The notes under the pieces are model-generated. The model made no database searches and was not told the DNA's origin. It was given only the letters and a program-made list of their open reading frames with translations. The position numbers were made by a program, and so were the translations under genes. From contig NZ_LKEH01000017.1 of NCBI RefSeq assembly GCF_001642795.1, positions 465,925-512,111 of the forward strand: a DNA stretch of 46,187 nt, written 5' to 3'. Numbering within the stretch: position 1 is the stretch's first letter; each line of letters opens with the position of its first letter. This document shows positions 35,617 to 44,259 of this stretch, piece after piece. The stretch comes from Pseudomonas viridiflava (GTDB lineage Bacteria > Pseudomonadota > Gammaproteobacteria > Pseudomonadales > Pseudomonadaceae).

Positions 35617-35855
35617 GAGGCCGCCTTCGACAGTTCGGTCAGCTTGAAGGATTGAGTCGACAGCACAGTACCGTCAGCGTCTTCGAGACGAATCAGCATC
35701 TGACAGATTTCGCTGTAGTCCAACGTTGGATGCAGCTCTGCGAGCATGCCGATGCGCATCCAGTGCTCCGCCTGAGCATTGATGGAACGACTCAACGCAA
35801 CACTGGCGCAACGCAGATCCGCGTGCATGTGTTCGGAAATTTTGACCAGGCCCAT
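35613..35855 (-). CDS. ParD-like antitoxin-family protein
   Basis: An 80-residue protein whose N-terminal part, MGLVKISEHMHADLRCASVALSRSINAQAEHWMRIGMLAE, fits the ParD-like family with a ribbon-helix-helix-type DNA-binding fold. No ParE-like toxin is present. Its partner by position is the methionine aminopeptidase gene, overlapped by four bases. A 32-bp inverted repeat lies 15 bp upstream, as expected for an autoregulated module. GAGGTG precedes the ATG. Confidence 0.75.
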   Translation of the reverse strand: MGLVKISEHMHADLRCASVALSRSINAQAEHWMRIGMLAELHPTLDYSEICQMLIRLEDADGTVLSTQSFKLTELSKAAS

Positions 35856-35870
35856 GGTTCACCTCACTTT

Positions 35871-35902
35871 GAATATACGAAGCATATACGTTTCGTATAT
35901 TC
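35871..35902. promoter_or_regulatory. Inverted-repeat operator upstream of the ParD-like gene
   Basis: GAATATACGAA and its exact complement flank ten bases that contain a further ATATACG. There are thus three TATACG motifs in 32 bp. It overlaps -10-like sequences (TATGCT, TATATT) of the minus-strand promoter, with TTGCTT 18 bp before TATGCT. It is a likely autoregulatory operator. Confidence 0.7.
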
Positions 35903-35931
35903 ACAAGCAACAGAACTGGCGTGTCAGGTGA

Positions 35932-36258
35932 TCAGTCGAGACGCTTGCACAACGATAACGCCAGCTGGCTGATCGCGCTCTGGTCGACGCAGCTCAGTGA
36001 TCTGAAGCGCAGGATGATGTCTTTTTCGGCAGCCGAGAGTGAGTCGATGCAGACCGGTAATCTTTTACCGCACAGCACATAAAGCACGTCGACTCCTTTC
36101 TCGCTCAGCGCCACCAGATAAGTGGAACGCGGCATGCGCTTACCGTTCTCGTATTTGCCCTGGGCATTGGCCTCGACACCACCAATGGCGGCAAATCTGT
36201 GTTGCGATAGCCCCAATGCCTGGCGCTCTTCTTTCAGTCGCGCGCCGAAATCTTTCAT
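35932..36258 (-). CDS. XRE-family (Cro/CI-type) regulator
   Basis: A 108-residue regulator. The N-terminal helix-turn-helix (about 3-60) has FGARLKEERQALGLSQHRFAAIGGV and YENGKRMPRSTYLVALSEKGVDVLYVL. The C-terminal half is a short helical region, SAAEKDIILRFRSL, as in small Cro/CI-like proteins of Pseudomonas. The start at 36258 has AGGTG eight bases upstream. Repeated TGCATCCAT boxes lie directly upstream. Confidence 0.85.
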   Translation of the reverse strand: MKDFGARLKEERQALGLSQHRFAAIGGVEANAQGKYENGKRMPRSTYLVALSEKGVDVLYVLCGKRLPVCIDSLSAAEKDIILRFRSLSCVDQSAISQLALSLCKRLD

Positions 36259-36308
36259 ATGGATGCACCTGAGGCGGAATTGCATCCATCACGATACGCT
36301 GCATCCAT
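36259..36308. promoter_or_regulatory. Three TGCATCCAT boxes at the XRE gene start
   Basis: ATGGATGCA at 36259-36267 is the exact inverse of TGCATCCAT at 36281-36289 (22 bp centre to centre). A third copy in the same orientation lies at 36300-36308. The first abuts the XRE start codon. This is a probable autoregulatory operator array. Confidence 0.65.
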
Positions 36309-36331
36309 TAATCATGTTGAGTTATCGGGTT

Positions 36332-36529
36332 TTATTCACTCGCGCGGCTTTCACGGTAGTCACCACCTGCTTGAGCAGCTGCGACGACCATGGACACTTG
36401 AGCCTCGTACGCATTGAACTGGCGCAGTGCTGCGGCCAGAGCCAGAAAATCTTCACGCTGCATTTCGTTGACCGACGTACCGGTTCGAAGCTGATGGGCA
36501 ACCGGGCTATGCGCTGACTTCAGGGACAT
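36332..36529 (-). CDS. Small hypothetical protein
   Basis: A 65-residue predicted cytoplasmic protein with a central Ala-rich helix (EDFLALAAALRQFNAYEAQ). AGAGG lies six bases before the ATG. It is upstream of the XRE gene in the same direction, 73 bp apart, but the TGCATCCAT boxes lie between them. No domain is recognised. Confidence 0.6.
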   Translation of the reverse strand: MSLKSAHSPVAHQLRTGTSVNEMQREDFLALAAALRQFNAYEAQVSMVVAAAQAGGDYRESRASE

Positions 36530-36596
36530 GGAACACCTCTTTCTTTTTACTGGTTATGCATACAGTATTTAGATCCAGAGGCTAATACAAGCCCGG

Positions 36597-37640
36597 TTAC
36601 GACGAATGGTCATTCTCTGCCAGTGCCTGCAGGCGCATCACATCGCTGGCGTTCATTTCGATGCCATGCGCCATCGATCTGGCTCGCTCGGCGTAACGAC
36701 GATCACCCGGCATACGCGACTGACCGACACCATGAAGCTGCTGCACAAGGACCTCGCTGCGTTGCGCAAAGGACTGGCCACCGCCCTTGTCGGGATCGAT
36801 GACAATCAGCAACTGGCCGGTCCAGGGCGTTTGCGCACCGCGATGCTTTGACCAGTCGAACTCGAACGAAAAATTTCCGCCGGTCAAACCCGCCGCCAGC
36901 AGTTCAACCATCATCGACAATGCCGAACCCTTGTGCCCGCCAAACGGCAGCAGTGCCCCGCCATCCAGAATCGCCTTGGGGTCACAGGTCGCCTGTCCCT
37001 CACGATCCACACCCATACCTTCGGGTAACAGACGGCCTTCGCGCGCTGCGATCTGCACATCGCCATGGGCCATGGCACTGGTCGCCAGATCGAAAACCAA
37101 TGGCGTCGACCCGTGGCGAGGCGCCGCGAACGCGATGGGGTTGGTTCCGAACAACGGCTTCTGCGCACCGTGCGGCACAACGCAGGTCATGCTGTTGACC
37201 ATGCTCAGGGCCACCAGCCCCTGCTCGGCGAACGGCTCGACGTCCGGCCACAGTGCCGCAAAATGATGGGAGTTTCGGATGGCCAGAATCGCAATACCTG
37301 CGCTGCGCGCCTTGTCGATCAGCAACGGCCGCGCCGCCGCGAGCGCGGGCTGGGCAAAGCCGTTGGCCGCGTCGACCCTCACGAACGCAGATGCGACATC
37401 CTCCACAACCGGCACCGCCTTGCCGTCCACCCAACCGCTGGCCAGCGAAGAAAGATACCCCGGAATGCGAAAGATGCCGTGACTGTGCGAACCGTCCCGC
37501 TGGGCGCTGGCGCAGTTTTCAGCAAGGACAGTCGCCACATCCAGCGACGTGCCATGGGCCAGAAAGATTCGCTGCAACAGCTCGGTCAGTTGCGCAAGGG
37601 AAAGGGTTCGGGTCGAGTCATCAGGGTGAGCGGCGTGCAT
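36597..37640 (-). CDS. dpkA: Delta1-piperideine-2-carboxylate / pyrroline-2-carboxylate reductase DpkA
   Basis: NADPH-dependent cyclic imino acid reductase of the malate/L-lactate dehydrogenase-2 family. It makes L-pipecolate in D-lysine catabolism and L-proline from pyrroline-2-carboxylate. The 347 residues closely follow the P. syringae DpkA enzyme as I recall it: ENCASAQRDGSHSHGIFRIPGYL, the catalytic His in RNSHHFAALWPDVE, FGTNPIAFAAPR, and LPFGGHKGSALSMMVELLA. CGGAG lies six bases before the ATG. It is monocistronic and divergent from the FecR-like gene. Confidence 0.92.
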   Translation of the reverse strand: MHAAHPDDSTRTLSLAQLTELLQRIFLAHGTSLDVATVLAENCASAQRDGSHSHGIFRIPGYLSSLASGWVDGKAVPVVEDVASAFVRVDAANGFAQPALAAARPLLIDKARSAGIAILAIRNSHHFAALWPDVEPFAEQGLVALSMVNSMTCVVPHGAQKPLFGTNPIAFAAPRHGSTPLVFDLATSAMAHGDVQIAAREGRLLPEGMGVDREGQATCDPKAILDGGALLPFGGHKGSALSMMVELLAAGLTGGNFSFEFDWSKHRGAQTPWTGQLLIVIDPDKGGGQSFAQRSEVLVQQLHGVGQSRMPGDRRYAERARSMAHGIEMNASDVMRLQALAENDHSS

Positions 37641-37857
37641 CTGGAACTCCGGATCATGACGGTCAGGGCAGGTATTGGGTTGCGATCAAGAGTAGCGCCA
37701 AGCGCATTCCAGAAACACTCCCGTAGTCCGATACATCAATGAGAGCCGATCACATTCACGAAGAATTAAGCCGGGATTGATACATCGTAACGGTCCAATG
37801 TTCTCTCCCTCTCCTATCCGGGGGTAGAATGCGCCAGCGGTCAGTAACGGAGAGTCC

Positions 37858-38889
37858 ATGAACGAACCCAGCCTCAGCGAAGCAGAATACGAGCAGATCA
37901 CCGATGCCGCCGCGCAATGGTGCATGCGACTGCACGCTGACGACTGCTCGCCTGCCGAGCGGAAACTGTTCGATCAGTGGCTCAAGGCTCATCCGCTGCA
38001 CGCGACCGAGTTCGAGGCAATGCGCGATATCTGGGAGGTGTCGGGACAGCTGGAACCCGTCAATCCGCCGCCCTCGCCCGTCGTATCGAGCGCAGCTGCA
38101 GTGCCTGGTGTCTTGCCACGACGCAGACGCAACTGGCGTCCTCTCGCCGTGGCTGCAACCGTTGCCGCACTGGCTATACCCGCGGCTGGCTACATTGGCT
38201 GGAACCAGGGGCTGATTCCCAACGCGTACGAAACCTACACCACAACCAATGCTACTCGTCTCATCACCATGGGCGACGGCAGCCGCGTGGAAATGGACCT
38301 GGGCACAGAACTGACCTACGCCAATTACAAGGACCGCCGCAGCGTTACCTTGAAAAAAGGCGAAGCATTTTTCGAAGTCAGCCACGACCTCACCCACCCT
38401 TTCGTCGTGGACGTCGGCGCAGGAAGCATCAAGGTAACCGGCACGCGCTTCAATGTGTGGACCTATCAGGATCAGGTTCGTGTAACGCTGGTCGAGGGGT
38501 CGGTACAGGTCAGCAGCGATCGCTCGCAACCTGGCTTCAGCGATCACCTGGATCCCGGCATGCAGGCCACGTACAAGGCTGGTGATAACCGCCCAAGCAT
38601 TGGTCACGTTGCCGCCGACGACACCAGTCTGGCGTGGCGCAACGGCAAACTGATCTTCAATGATATGCCGTTGAGCCAGGCATTGCCGATGATCAACCGC
38701 TACCTGCAGACGCCGATCCTGCTGGCGGACAATGCCACCGGTGCGATTCGTCTTGGCGGCACCTACAACACCCGAGACATCTCGAGCCTGCTCACGTCAC
38801 TGCCCAAGGTATTGCCGGTTTATGTGACGCAGAACCAGAATGGAAATCCGGTCCTGAACATACGTGGCCCCAACTCACCCAAAGGCTGA
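37858..38889 (+). CDS. FecR-like transmembrane anti-sigma/signalling protein
   Basis: A 343-residue single-pass membrane protein. The N-terminal cytoplasmic domain has the DUF4880-type pattern AAQWCMRLHADDCSPAERKLFDQWLKAHPLHATEFEAM (about 18-55). An RRRR stretch and one membrane helix (about 98-115) follow. The periplasmic FecR domain has RLITMGDGSRVEMDLGTELTY, FEVSHDLTHPFVVDVGAGSIKVTGTRFNVW and VTLVEGSVQV, ending in a secretin/TonB-like short domain. Such proteins control an ECF sigma factor. No sigma gene precedes it and no TonB-dependent receptor follows in the window, so it appears orphaned. GGAGAG precedes the ATG. Confidence 0.88.
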   Translation: MNEPSLSEAEYEQITDAAAQWCMRLHADDCSPAERKLFDQWLKAHPLHATEFEAMRDIWEVSGQLEPVNPPPSPVVSSAAAVPGVLPRRRRNWRPLAVAATVAALAIPAAGYIGWNQGLIPNAYETYTTTNATRLITMGDGSRVEMDLGTELTYANYKDRRSVTLKKGEAFFEVSHDLTHPFVVDVGAGSIKVTGTRFNVWTYQDQVRVTLVEGSVQVSSDRSQPGFSDHLDPGMQATYKAGDNRPSIGHVAADDTSLAWRNGKLIFNDMPLSQALPMINRYLQTPILLADNATGAIRLGGTYNTRDISSLLTSLPKVLPVYVTQNQNGNPVLNIRGPNSPKG

Positions 38890-39105
38890 CTCATGTCCCG
38901 AGACGGCGCTGATCTTACATCCTGAAACATCCCTTCCGAGTGAAGTCATCGTGCTCGGCGCCGCTGTTTTCGCGACTTTGTACGCAGGTAATCCGGCTCG
39001 TCGTGCAGCTCTCTGCTATTTTTTTGCGTTCGCACCTGAGGTTTTGCGCCGCTCGTTCGTCTTATAGATGAGATTTTGTTTAAAAGCCTGAAAAGGAATT
39101 TGCGC

Positions 39106-39498
39106 ATGTTCAATCGTCAAGGAACAACGACCCGTACGATGCTCAGGCAGACGGCCATTTCTGCGCAGGCGCAGACCCAGGTCCAATCGCCTGCGGGAGA
39201 GATCGAGCGTCCGGGCAATGATCACATCCGGCTGCTACTCAAGAGCTTCGGCCTGCGCACCAGTCTGGTCAGACTCAAGGTGCTGGATGCACTGCTGGTA
39301 TCGAACGAAAGCGGTCAGTCACTCGGCGTGCGAGGTGTGCACAGTCAACTGCTCAGGCTGGACGTGCCGCTGTCATTCCTCAGCGTACGCGAGGTGCTCA
39401 AGCGTCTGTGCGATGAAGGCGTCATCCATCTCAACGAGGACAAGACCTACAGTCTGCATCCTCGTGCCATGGAATGGCTGGGCGAGTCGGGCAGATAA
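39106..39498 (+). CDS. Short Fur-like winged-helix protein
   Basis: A 130-residue protein. After a Gln/Thr-rich N-terminus of about 40 residues comes a winged helix resembling the Fur DNA-binding domain: IRLLLKSFGLRTSLVRLKVLDALL, SFLSVREVLKRLCDEGVIHLNEDKTYSLH. The Fur metal-binding dimerisation domain with its His/Cys residues is absent, so it is not a normal metalloregulator. AAAAGGA lies upstream of the ATG at 39106; the frame extends to 39076 without support. It may be related to the orphan FecR gene 216 bp upstream, but no operon link is evident. Confidence 0.7.
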   Translation: MFNRQGTTTRTMLRQTAISAQAQTQVQSPAGEIERPGNDHIRLLLKSFGLRTSLVRLKVLDALLVSNESGQSLGVRGVHSQLLRLDVPLSFLSVREVLKRLCDEGVIHLNEDKTYSLHPRAMEWLGESGR

Positions 39499-39516
39499 TC
39501 AGACGCCCCGTGAAAC

Positions 39517-39705
39517 TCAGCGCCTGACCTTGCGGCGCATGATCCCGTTGAGCACCACAACCAGCACAGCAACGCCGATGGCGATGTACTGAAAGGTCTT
39601 CTCGCTGATCACACCACTGTTCTGCAAATGCGAAAGGCCCAGCATGATCGCCAGCACACCCAAAGCGATCAGAATCGAGTAAATCAAACGCTGCTTGTTG
39701 GTCAT
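39517..39705 (-). CDS. Small two-helix membrane protein
   Basis: A 62-residue protein with two hydrophobic segments (IYSILIALGVLAIMLGL and YIAIGVAVLVVVLNGIM) and a basic tail RRKVRR. The start at 39705 has AGGA eight bases upstream; the longer frame to 39852 is not supported. The function is unknown. Confidence 0.7.
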   Translation of the reverse strand: MTNKQRLIYSILIALGVLAIMLGLSHLQNSGVISEKTFQYIAIGVAVLVVVLNGIMRRKVRR

Positions 39706-39958
39706 ATCGGTTTTCCTGATTACGTCATGAACGGCATTGGCGCGGTGCAAATGCGCCGACATCTTACGCTGATGCATGACCGATGGCATGGACGGAATAC
39801 GTCCCTGCAACTTACCACCTCCCCTTTCTACGATCCTGTGTGCAAACATCAATGCGATTGATGTTCGTCATGCCGGATTCAACGTTGCCGTGAAAAACTC
39901 ACGTGGTTTAATGCGGGCCTGTTTCAAATCGTTTCCTGACATTGCCAAGGAGTTTCAC

Positions 39959-41770
39959 ATGCCCCATGAAGGCAGCCTGCTGCAGGCAGCAGTGGTGTTT
40001 CTGTTCGCCGCCGTCATCGCCGTCCCGCTGGCCAAGCGCCTGAAACTCGGTGCCGTGATCGGTTATCTGGCCGCCGGCGTCGTGATCGGCCCATCGGTGC
40101 TGGGGTTGATAGGAGATACGGAGAGTGTCAGCCATATCTCCGAACTTGGGGTGGTATTACTGCTGTTCATTATCGGCCTTGAGCTGTCGCCAAAGCGTTT
40201 ATGGGTGATGCGCAAGGCAGTGTTCGGCGTGGGCACGGCACAGGTGTTACTGACTGGTCTGGTCATCGGCGCAGTTGCCCTGGTTGCCTTCGGACAATCG
40301 ATGAACACCGCGATTGTGCTGGGCCTTGGTCTGGCACTGTCCTCCACGGCTTTCGGCCTGCAGAGTCTGGCCGAGCGTAAGGAACTGAACAGCCCGCATG
40401 GGCGTACGGCGTTCGCCATTCTGCTGTTTCAGGACATTGCAGCCATCCCGCTGATCGCGCTGGTGCCATTTCTGGCCGGTGGGGACCATGCGACCAGCAC
40501 TCAGGAAAGCATCAACCATGGTCTGCGCGTACTGGGCAGCATCGCCATCGTGGTCGTGGGCGGACGTTACTTGCTGCGCCCGGTGTTTCGCATCGTGGCC
40601 AAGACCCGCATTCAGGAAGTGTCGACCGCTACTGCGCTGCTGGTGGTGATCGGCACAGCGTGGTTGATGGAACTGGTCGGTGTGTCCATGGCGCTGGGCG
40701 CTTTTCTGGCAGGCCTGCTGCTCGCCGACTCCGAATACCGACACGAACTGGAAGCTCAGATCGAACCGTTCAAGGGTTTGCTGCTGGGGCTGTTCTTCAT
40801 CAGTGTCGGCATGGGCGCCAACATCGGCCTGCTGTTCAGCGCGCCACTGGTGGTGCTTGGCCTCACGGTGTTGCTGGTCGCAATCAAGTTGCCGCTGTTG
40901 TTCATCATTGGCCGCACCGCAGGTGGCCTTAGCAAGCGCAGCGCATTGCGCCTGGGTCTGGTGCTGGCAGCGGGCGGTGAGTTCGCCTTCGTGGTGTTCA
41001 AGATCGGCAGCGCTCAGGGGCTGTTCGAAGCAGGCCTCTATGACATGCTGGTACTGACCATCACCCTGTCGATGGCGATCACCCCGCTCTTGTTCATCGC
41101 ATTGGCGCGCTGGATCAAGCCCAAGGCCAAAGTGGTGGAAGTACCGGAAGAGTACCGCGACATCCAGACCGACAAGCCACGCGTGGTCATCGCCGGCATG
41201 GGAAGGATGGGCCAGATCGTTGCGCGTATCCTGCGTGCGCAGAAAATCCCGTTCATTGCCCTGGACACTGCAGTGGAGTCCATCGAATTCTCTCGCAGCT
41301 TCGGCAACGTGCCAGTGTTCTACGGCGATCCGTTGCGTCCGGAAATCCTCAGAGCAGCCAAGGTGCAGGACGCCGAGTTTTTCATCATTGCCACCGATGA
41401 CCCGGACATCAACATCAAGACGGCCGAACTGATCAACAAGCTGTATCCGCACATGAAGATCATCGCTCGTGCCCGCAACCGTCAGCACGTTCACAAGCTG
41501 ATGGATGCCGGTGCACATGCAGTGCGTGAGACCTTCTACTCAAGCCTTGAAATGTCGCGACAGACGCTGCTGGGGCTGGGTTTGAGCGAGGCGCAGGCCG
41601 ATGCGCGCATCAGCCGCTTCAAACGTCATGACGAACAGGTGCTCGCCGCGCAGCACGAGATCTACGACGACGAAGCAAAAGTGCTGCAAACAGCCCGCGA
41701 GGCCAGGGTCGAGCTGGCCCAGTTGTTCGAGGCCGACCGGCTCGACGAAGAAGAGGCCGCAAAAGCCTGA
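39959..41770 (+). CDS. kefB: KefB/KefC-type potassium/proton antiporter
   Basis: A 603-residue CPA2 monovalent cation:proton antiporter. The membrane part (about 1-385) has around twelve helices and the motifs LGAVIGYLAAGVVIGPSVLG, LGVVLLLFIIGLELSP, ILLFQDIAAIP and LVLAAGGEFAFVVF. A C-terminal RCK_N/TrkA-N domain follows with the Rossmann motif VVIAGMGRMGQIVARIL and FIIATDDPDINIKTAELI. This is the Kef architecture, in which glutathione adducts gate potassium efflux during electrophile stress. KefB versus KefC cannot be decided by eye. No KefG or KefF ancillary flavoprotein gene is adjacent. GGAG lies eight bases before the ATG at 39959. Confidence 0.9.
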   Translation: MPHEGSLLQAAVVFLFAAVIAVPLAKRLKLGAVIGYLAAGVVIGPSVLGLIGDTESVSHISELGVVLLLFIIGLELSPKRLWVMRKAVFGVGTAQVLLTGLVIGAVALVAFGQSMNTAIVLGLGLALSSTAFGLQSLAERKELNSPHGRTAFAILLFQDIAAIPLIALVPFLAGGDHATSTQESINHGLRVLGSIAIVVVGGRYLLRPVFRIVAKTRIQEVSTATALLVVIGTAWLMELVGVSMALGAFLAGLLLADSEYRHELEAQIEPFKGLLLGLFFISVGMGANIGLLFSAPLVVLGLTVLLVAIKLPLLFIIGRTAGGLSKRSALRLGLVLAAGGEFAFVVFKIGSAQGLFEAGLYDMLVLTITLSMAITPLLFIALARWIKPKAKVVEVPEEYRDIQTDKPRVVIAGMGRMGQIVARILRAQKIPFIALDTAVESIEFSRSFGNVPVFYGDPLRPEILRAAKVQDAEFFIIATDDPDINIKTAELINKLYPHMKIIARARNRQHVHKLMDAGAHAVRETFYSSLEMSRQTLLGLGLSEAQADARISRFKRHDEQVLAAQHEIYDDEAKVLQTAREARVELAQLFEADRLDEEEAAKA

Positions 41771-41771
41771 G

Positions 41772-43187
41772 CTACCAGCCACCGCCCAGCGCGCTGTACA
41801 GCCCGACCAGCGCCTGGGCTTGAGTGGTTGAACTCTGGACCCACTGTTCCTCGATGTCCAACAGGGTGCGCTGCACCGTGAGGACGTTGAGGAAGTCCAC
41901 CACACCTTCTGTGTATTGCCGCTTGGCGGTGTCCAGCGCGATACGGTTCTGGCGCACCGCCTCGTCCAGTTTGCGCTGCTGAAGCTGGCTGGCGTTGTAG
42001 AGACTCATGCTGTCGTCGATTTCCTGCCAGGCGCGCAACACGGTCTGCTGATACGCCAGTGCTGTTTCCTGCCCCTGGGCTTCGCGCAAACGCAACATGC
42101 CGCGCAGCCGGCCGCCTTCGAAAATCGGCAGGCTCAGTTGTGGGCCGATACCGAACTGGCGTGAGCCCCAACTGCCGAGGTCAGACAGTTGCAGGGCCTG
42201 AAAACCGACGTTGCCTGACAGCACGATGCGTGGATAGAAATCGCCTTGTGCGACACCAATGCTCGCGGTCGCGGCATGCAGCCGCGCTTCGGCACGGCGA
42301 ATGTCCGGGCGGCGCTGCGCCAGCTCGGAGGGCAGGCCCACCGGTACAGTGGCGGGCACAGCAACCATTTCCACAGGTTTTTCCAGCTCGCTCTGCAAGG
42401 CTCTGGGCGATTGCGCCAGCAACAGGCTCAATGCATTGATCAGCCTGGCCTGTCGCTGCTCAAGTACTGGAAGACGGGACTCGATCGCCGATACCTGCGC
42501 AGCGGCTTCAGCCACATCCAGATTGGTCGCCACCCCACTGCCCTGCCTGACCTTCGAAAGCTCCAGGCTGTTGCGGGACAATTGCAGGTTTTGCCGGGTC
42601 ACGGCGAGGACCGACTGGGTGCCACGCAGCTGCAGATAGTCCCTCGCTACTTCCGCCTGAAGCGACAGCAAGGCTGCGCGCCGGTCGTTGTCCGCAACGT
42701 CTACGTTGGCGTCGGCAGCCTCGACTTCGCGCTTGACCCGCCCCCACAAATCAACTTCCCAGCTGGCATTGATGCCGCCGTCCCACTGGCTGAACGCCGC
42801 CCTGCCCTCGTTGCCCGACGGATCGTTCAACCCTTCGGCGCTGTTGCGTTTGCGCTGGTAACCCAGCTTGCCGTCCACACTGGGCACTTGCTCGCCGGCG
42901 ATCACCTGACGCGCCGCCCGACTTTGCGCCAGTCGCGCCTCCGCCATTTTCAGATCAAGGTTGGAAGCCGCCGCCCGATCAATCAATGATGACAACTGGG
43001 GATCACGGAATATCTCCCACCATCGAGCGCTATAAGGGGTGGTATTAACTTGACTGGCTGCCTGTTCTCCCTGAATGGGCAACCACTGCACGTCGCTGGT
43101 TTGCGGGCGCTGGAAATCCTGTCCGACCTGGCAGCCCGACAGACTCGCCAGCAGCACCAGGCTGCTCGCAGCAGCGATGCGGCTCAC
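41772..43187 (-). CDS. Outer-membrane efflux lipoprotein, NodT/OprM family
   Basis: The outer-membrane channel of a tripartite pump. The 471 residues begin with a lipoprotein signal, lipobox LSGC. Two outer-membrane-factor repeats follow, with the motifs WWEIFRDPQLSSLIDRA, SWEVDLWGRVKREVEAADANV, LAQRRPDIRRAEARLHAATASIGVAQGDFYPRI and QYTEGVVDFLNVL. Its start overlaps the HlyD-like gene by four bases, so it is last in an MFS-HlyD-OMF operon. The substrate is unknown. Confidence 0.93.
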   Translation of the reverse strand: MSRIAAASSLVLLASLSGCQVGQDFQRPQTSDVQWLPIQGEQAASQVNTTPYSARWWEIFRDPQLSSLIDRAAASNLDLKMAEARLAQSRAARQVIAGEQVPSVDGKLGYQRKRNSAEGLNDPSGNEGRAAFSQWDGGINASWEVDLWGRVKREVEAADANVDVADNDRRAALLSLQAEVARDYLQLRGTQSVLAVTRQNLQLSRNSLELSKVRQGSGVATNLDVAEAAAQVSAIESRLPVLEQRQARLINALSLLLAQSPRALQSELEKPVEMVAVPATVPVGLPSELAQRRPDIRRAEARLHAATASIGVAQGDFYPRIVLSGNVGFQALQLSDLGSWGSRQFGIGPQLSLPIFEGGRLRGMLRLREAQGQETALAYQQTVLRAWQEIDDSMSLYNASQLQQRKLDEAVRQNRIALDTAKRQYTEGVVDFLNVLTVQRTLLDIEEQWVQSSTTQAQALVGLYSALGGGW

Positions 43188-44239
43188 AAGGCACCCACTG
43201 GCTGTTCAGTGGATGGGGATTGCGTGTCGATACTGGCGTCCACCGACATCCCGACCCTCAACCTTGCCGCAAGCGGTTGCCCCGGATCGAGGATGATTTT
43301 CACCGGGATGCGCTGCACGACCTTGGTGAAATTACCGGTGGCGTTGTCGGGCCGCACGGCAGCGAAGGTCACGCCGGTGGCAGGGGCAATACTCTGTACG
43401 TGAGCCTTGAGGACTTCATCGGGATAGGTGTCGACACGCACCTCGACTGATTGCCCCACACTCACATGGGTCAGTTGGGTTTCCTGAAAATTGCCCACGA
43501 CATAGGCGTCGGCGAGCGGCACCACTGACAGCAACTTGCTGCCGGGATTGACGTAGTTACCGACGCGCACCGCCCGCTCACCCACGACACCGTCAATGGG
43601 CGCAACGATGTGCGTGTAGGACACCTGCAACTGCGCCTGATCACGGGCGGCCTGTGCGTGCTTGAGGCCTGCTTCGGCGCTGTGCTGGCGAGCCGTCAGG
43701 ATATCGACCTGCTTGCGCTCGGCCACCAGTGACGCACTGGCACTGGCGTGGTTGGCATTGGCCGTGTCGATCCGGTTGCGCGCTTGCTGCGCGTTCTGCA
43801 CAGTCCCTGCACCGGCGCCTGCCAGATGCTCGTAGCGGTCGCGTTCCTGTTCGGCAAAGCGCACCGCTGCTGTACTGGCGGTCAACGCGGCCCTGGCCTG
43901 ATCGATCACCGCAGTCTGACGCTGCAACAACGCAGTGACCTGCTCCAGCTCCGCCGCTGCGGTCGCTACACCCGCCTCTGCCGAAGCCAGCGCCGTCTGC
44001 ACATCGCGATCATCAATCACCGCCAGCAATTGCCCTGCCTTGACCGGCTGGTTGTCTTCCACCAGCACCTGGCTGATGAAACCCGACACTTTGGGCGCGA
44101 CCACCGAATAATCGGCGGTGATGAATGCGTCGTTGGTGGCCTGACGCGTGCTGTCACCGGTCAGTGTGTAGATACCCAGACCGGCGAGCACAATGGCGGC
44201 GCCGCACAGGGCCAGGGTCTGTTTTGAAGTCATGCTCAT
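43184..44239 (-). CDS. HlyD/EmrA-family membrane-fusion protein
   Basis: Periplasmic adaptor linking the MFS pump to the outer-membrane channel. The 351 residues have an N-terminal membrane anchor (about 8-26), a biotinyl-lipoyl-like hairpin with FISQVLVEDNQPVKAGQLLAVID, a long Ala/Glu-rich coiled-coil (about 80-190), and the beta-barrel segment SYTHIVAPIDGVVGERAVRVGNYVNPGSKLLSVVPL. The C-terminus has FTKVVQRIPVKIIL, typical of EmrA. It lies 20 bp after the MFS gene. Confidence 0.93.
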   Translation of the reverse strand: MSMTSKQTLALCGAAIVLAGLGIYTLTGDSTRQATNDAFITADYSVVAPKVSGFISQVLVEDNQPVKAGQLLAVIDDRDVQTALASAEAGVATAAAELEQVTALLQRQTAVIDQARAALTASTAAVRFAEQERDRYEHLAGAGAGTVQNAQQARNRIDTANANHASASASLVAERKQVDILTARQHSAEAGLKHAQAARDQAQLQVSYTHIVAPIDGVVGERAVRVGNYVNPGSKLLSVVPLADAYVVGNFQETQLTHVSVGQSVEVRVDTYPDEVLKAHVQSIAPATGVTFAAVRPDNATGNFTKVVQRIPVKIILDPGQPLAARLRVGMSVDASIDTQSPSTEQPVGAL

Positions 44240-44259
44240 GAAAAAGTCTCGACAGAAAA

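Noticed and set aside
35613..35855. Classic ParDE toxin-antitoxin system
   Set aside because: No ParE/RelE-like toxin lies next to the ParD-like gene; its coupled partner is a full-length methionine aminopeptidase.
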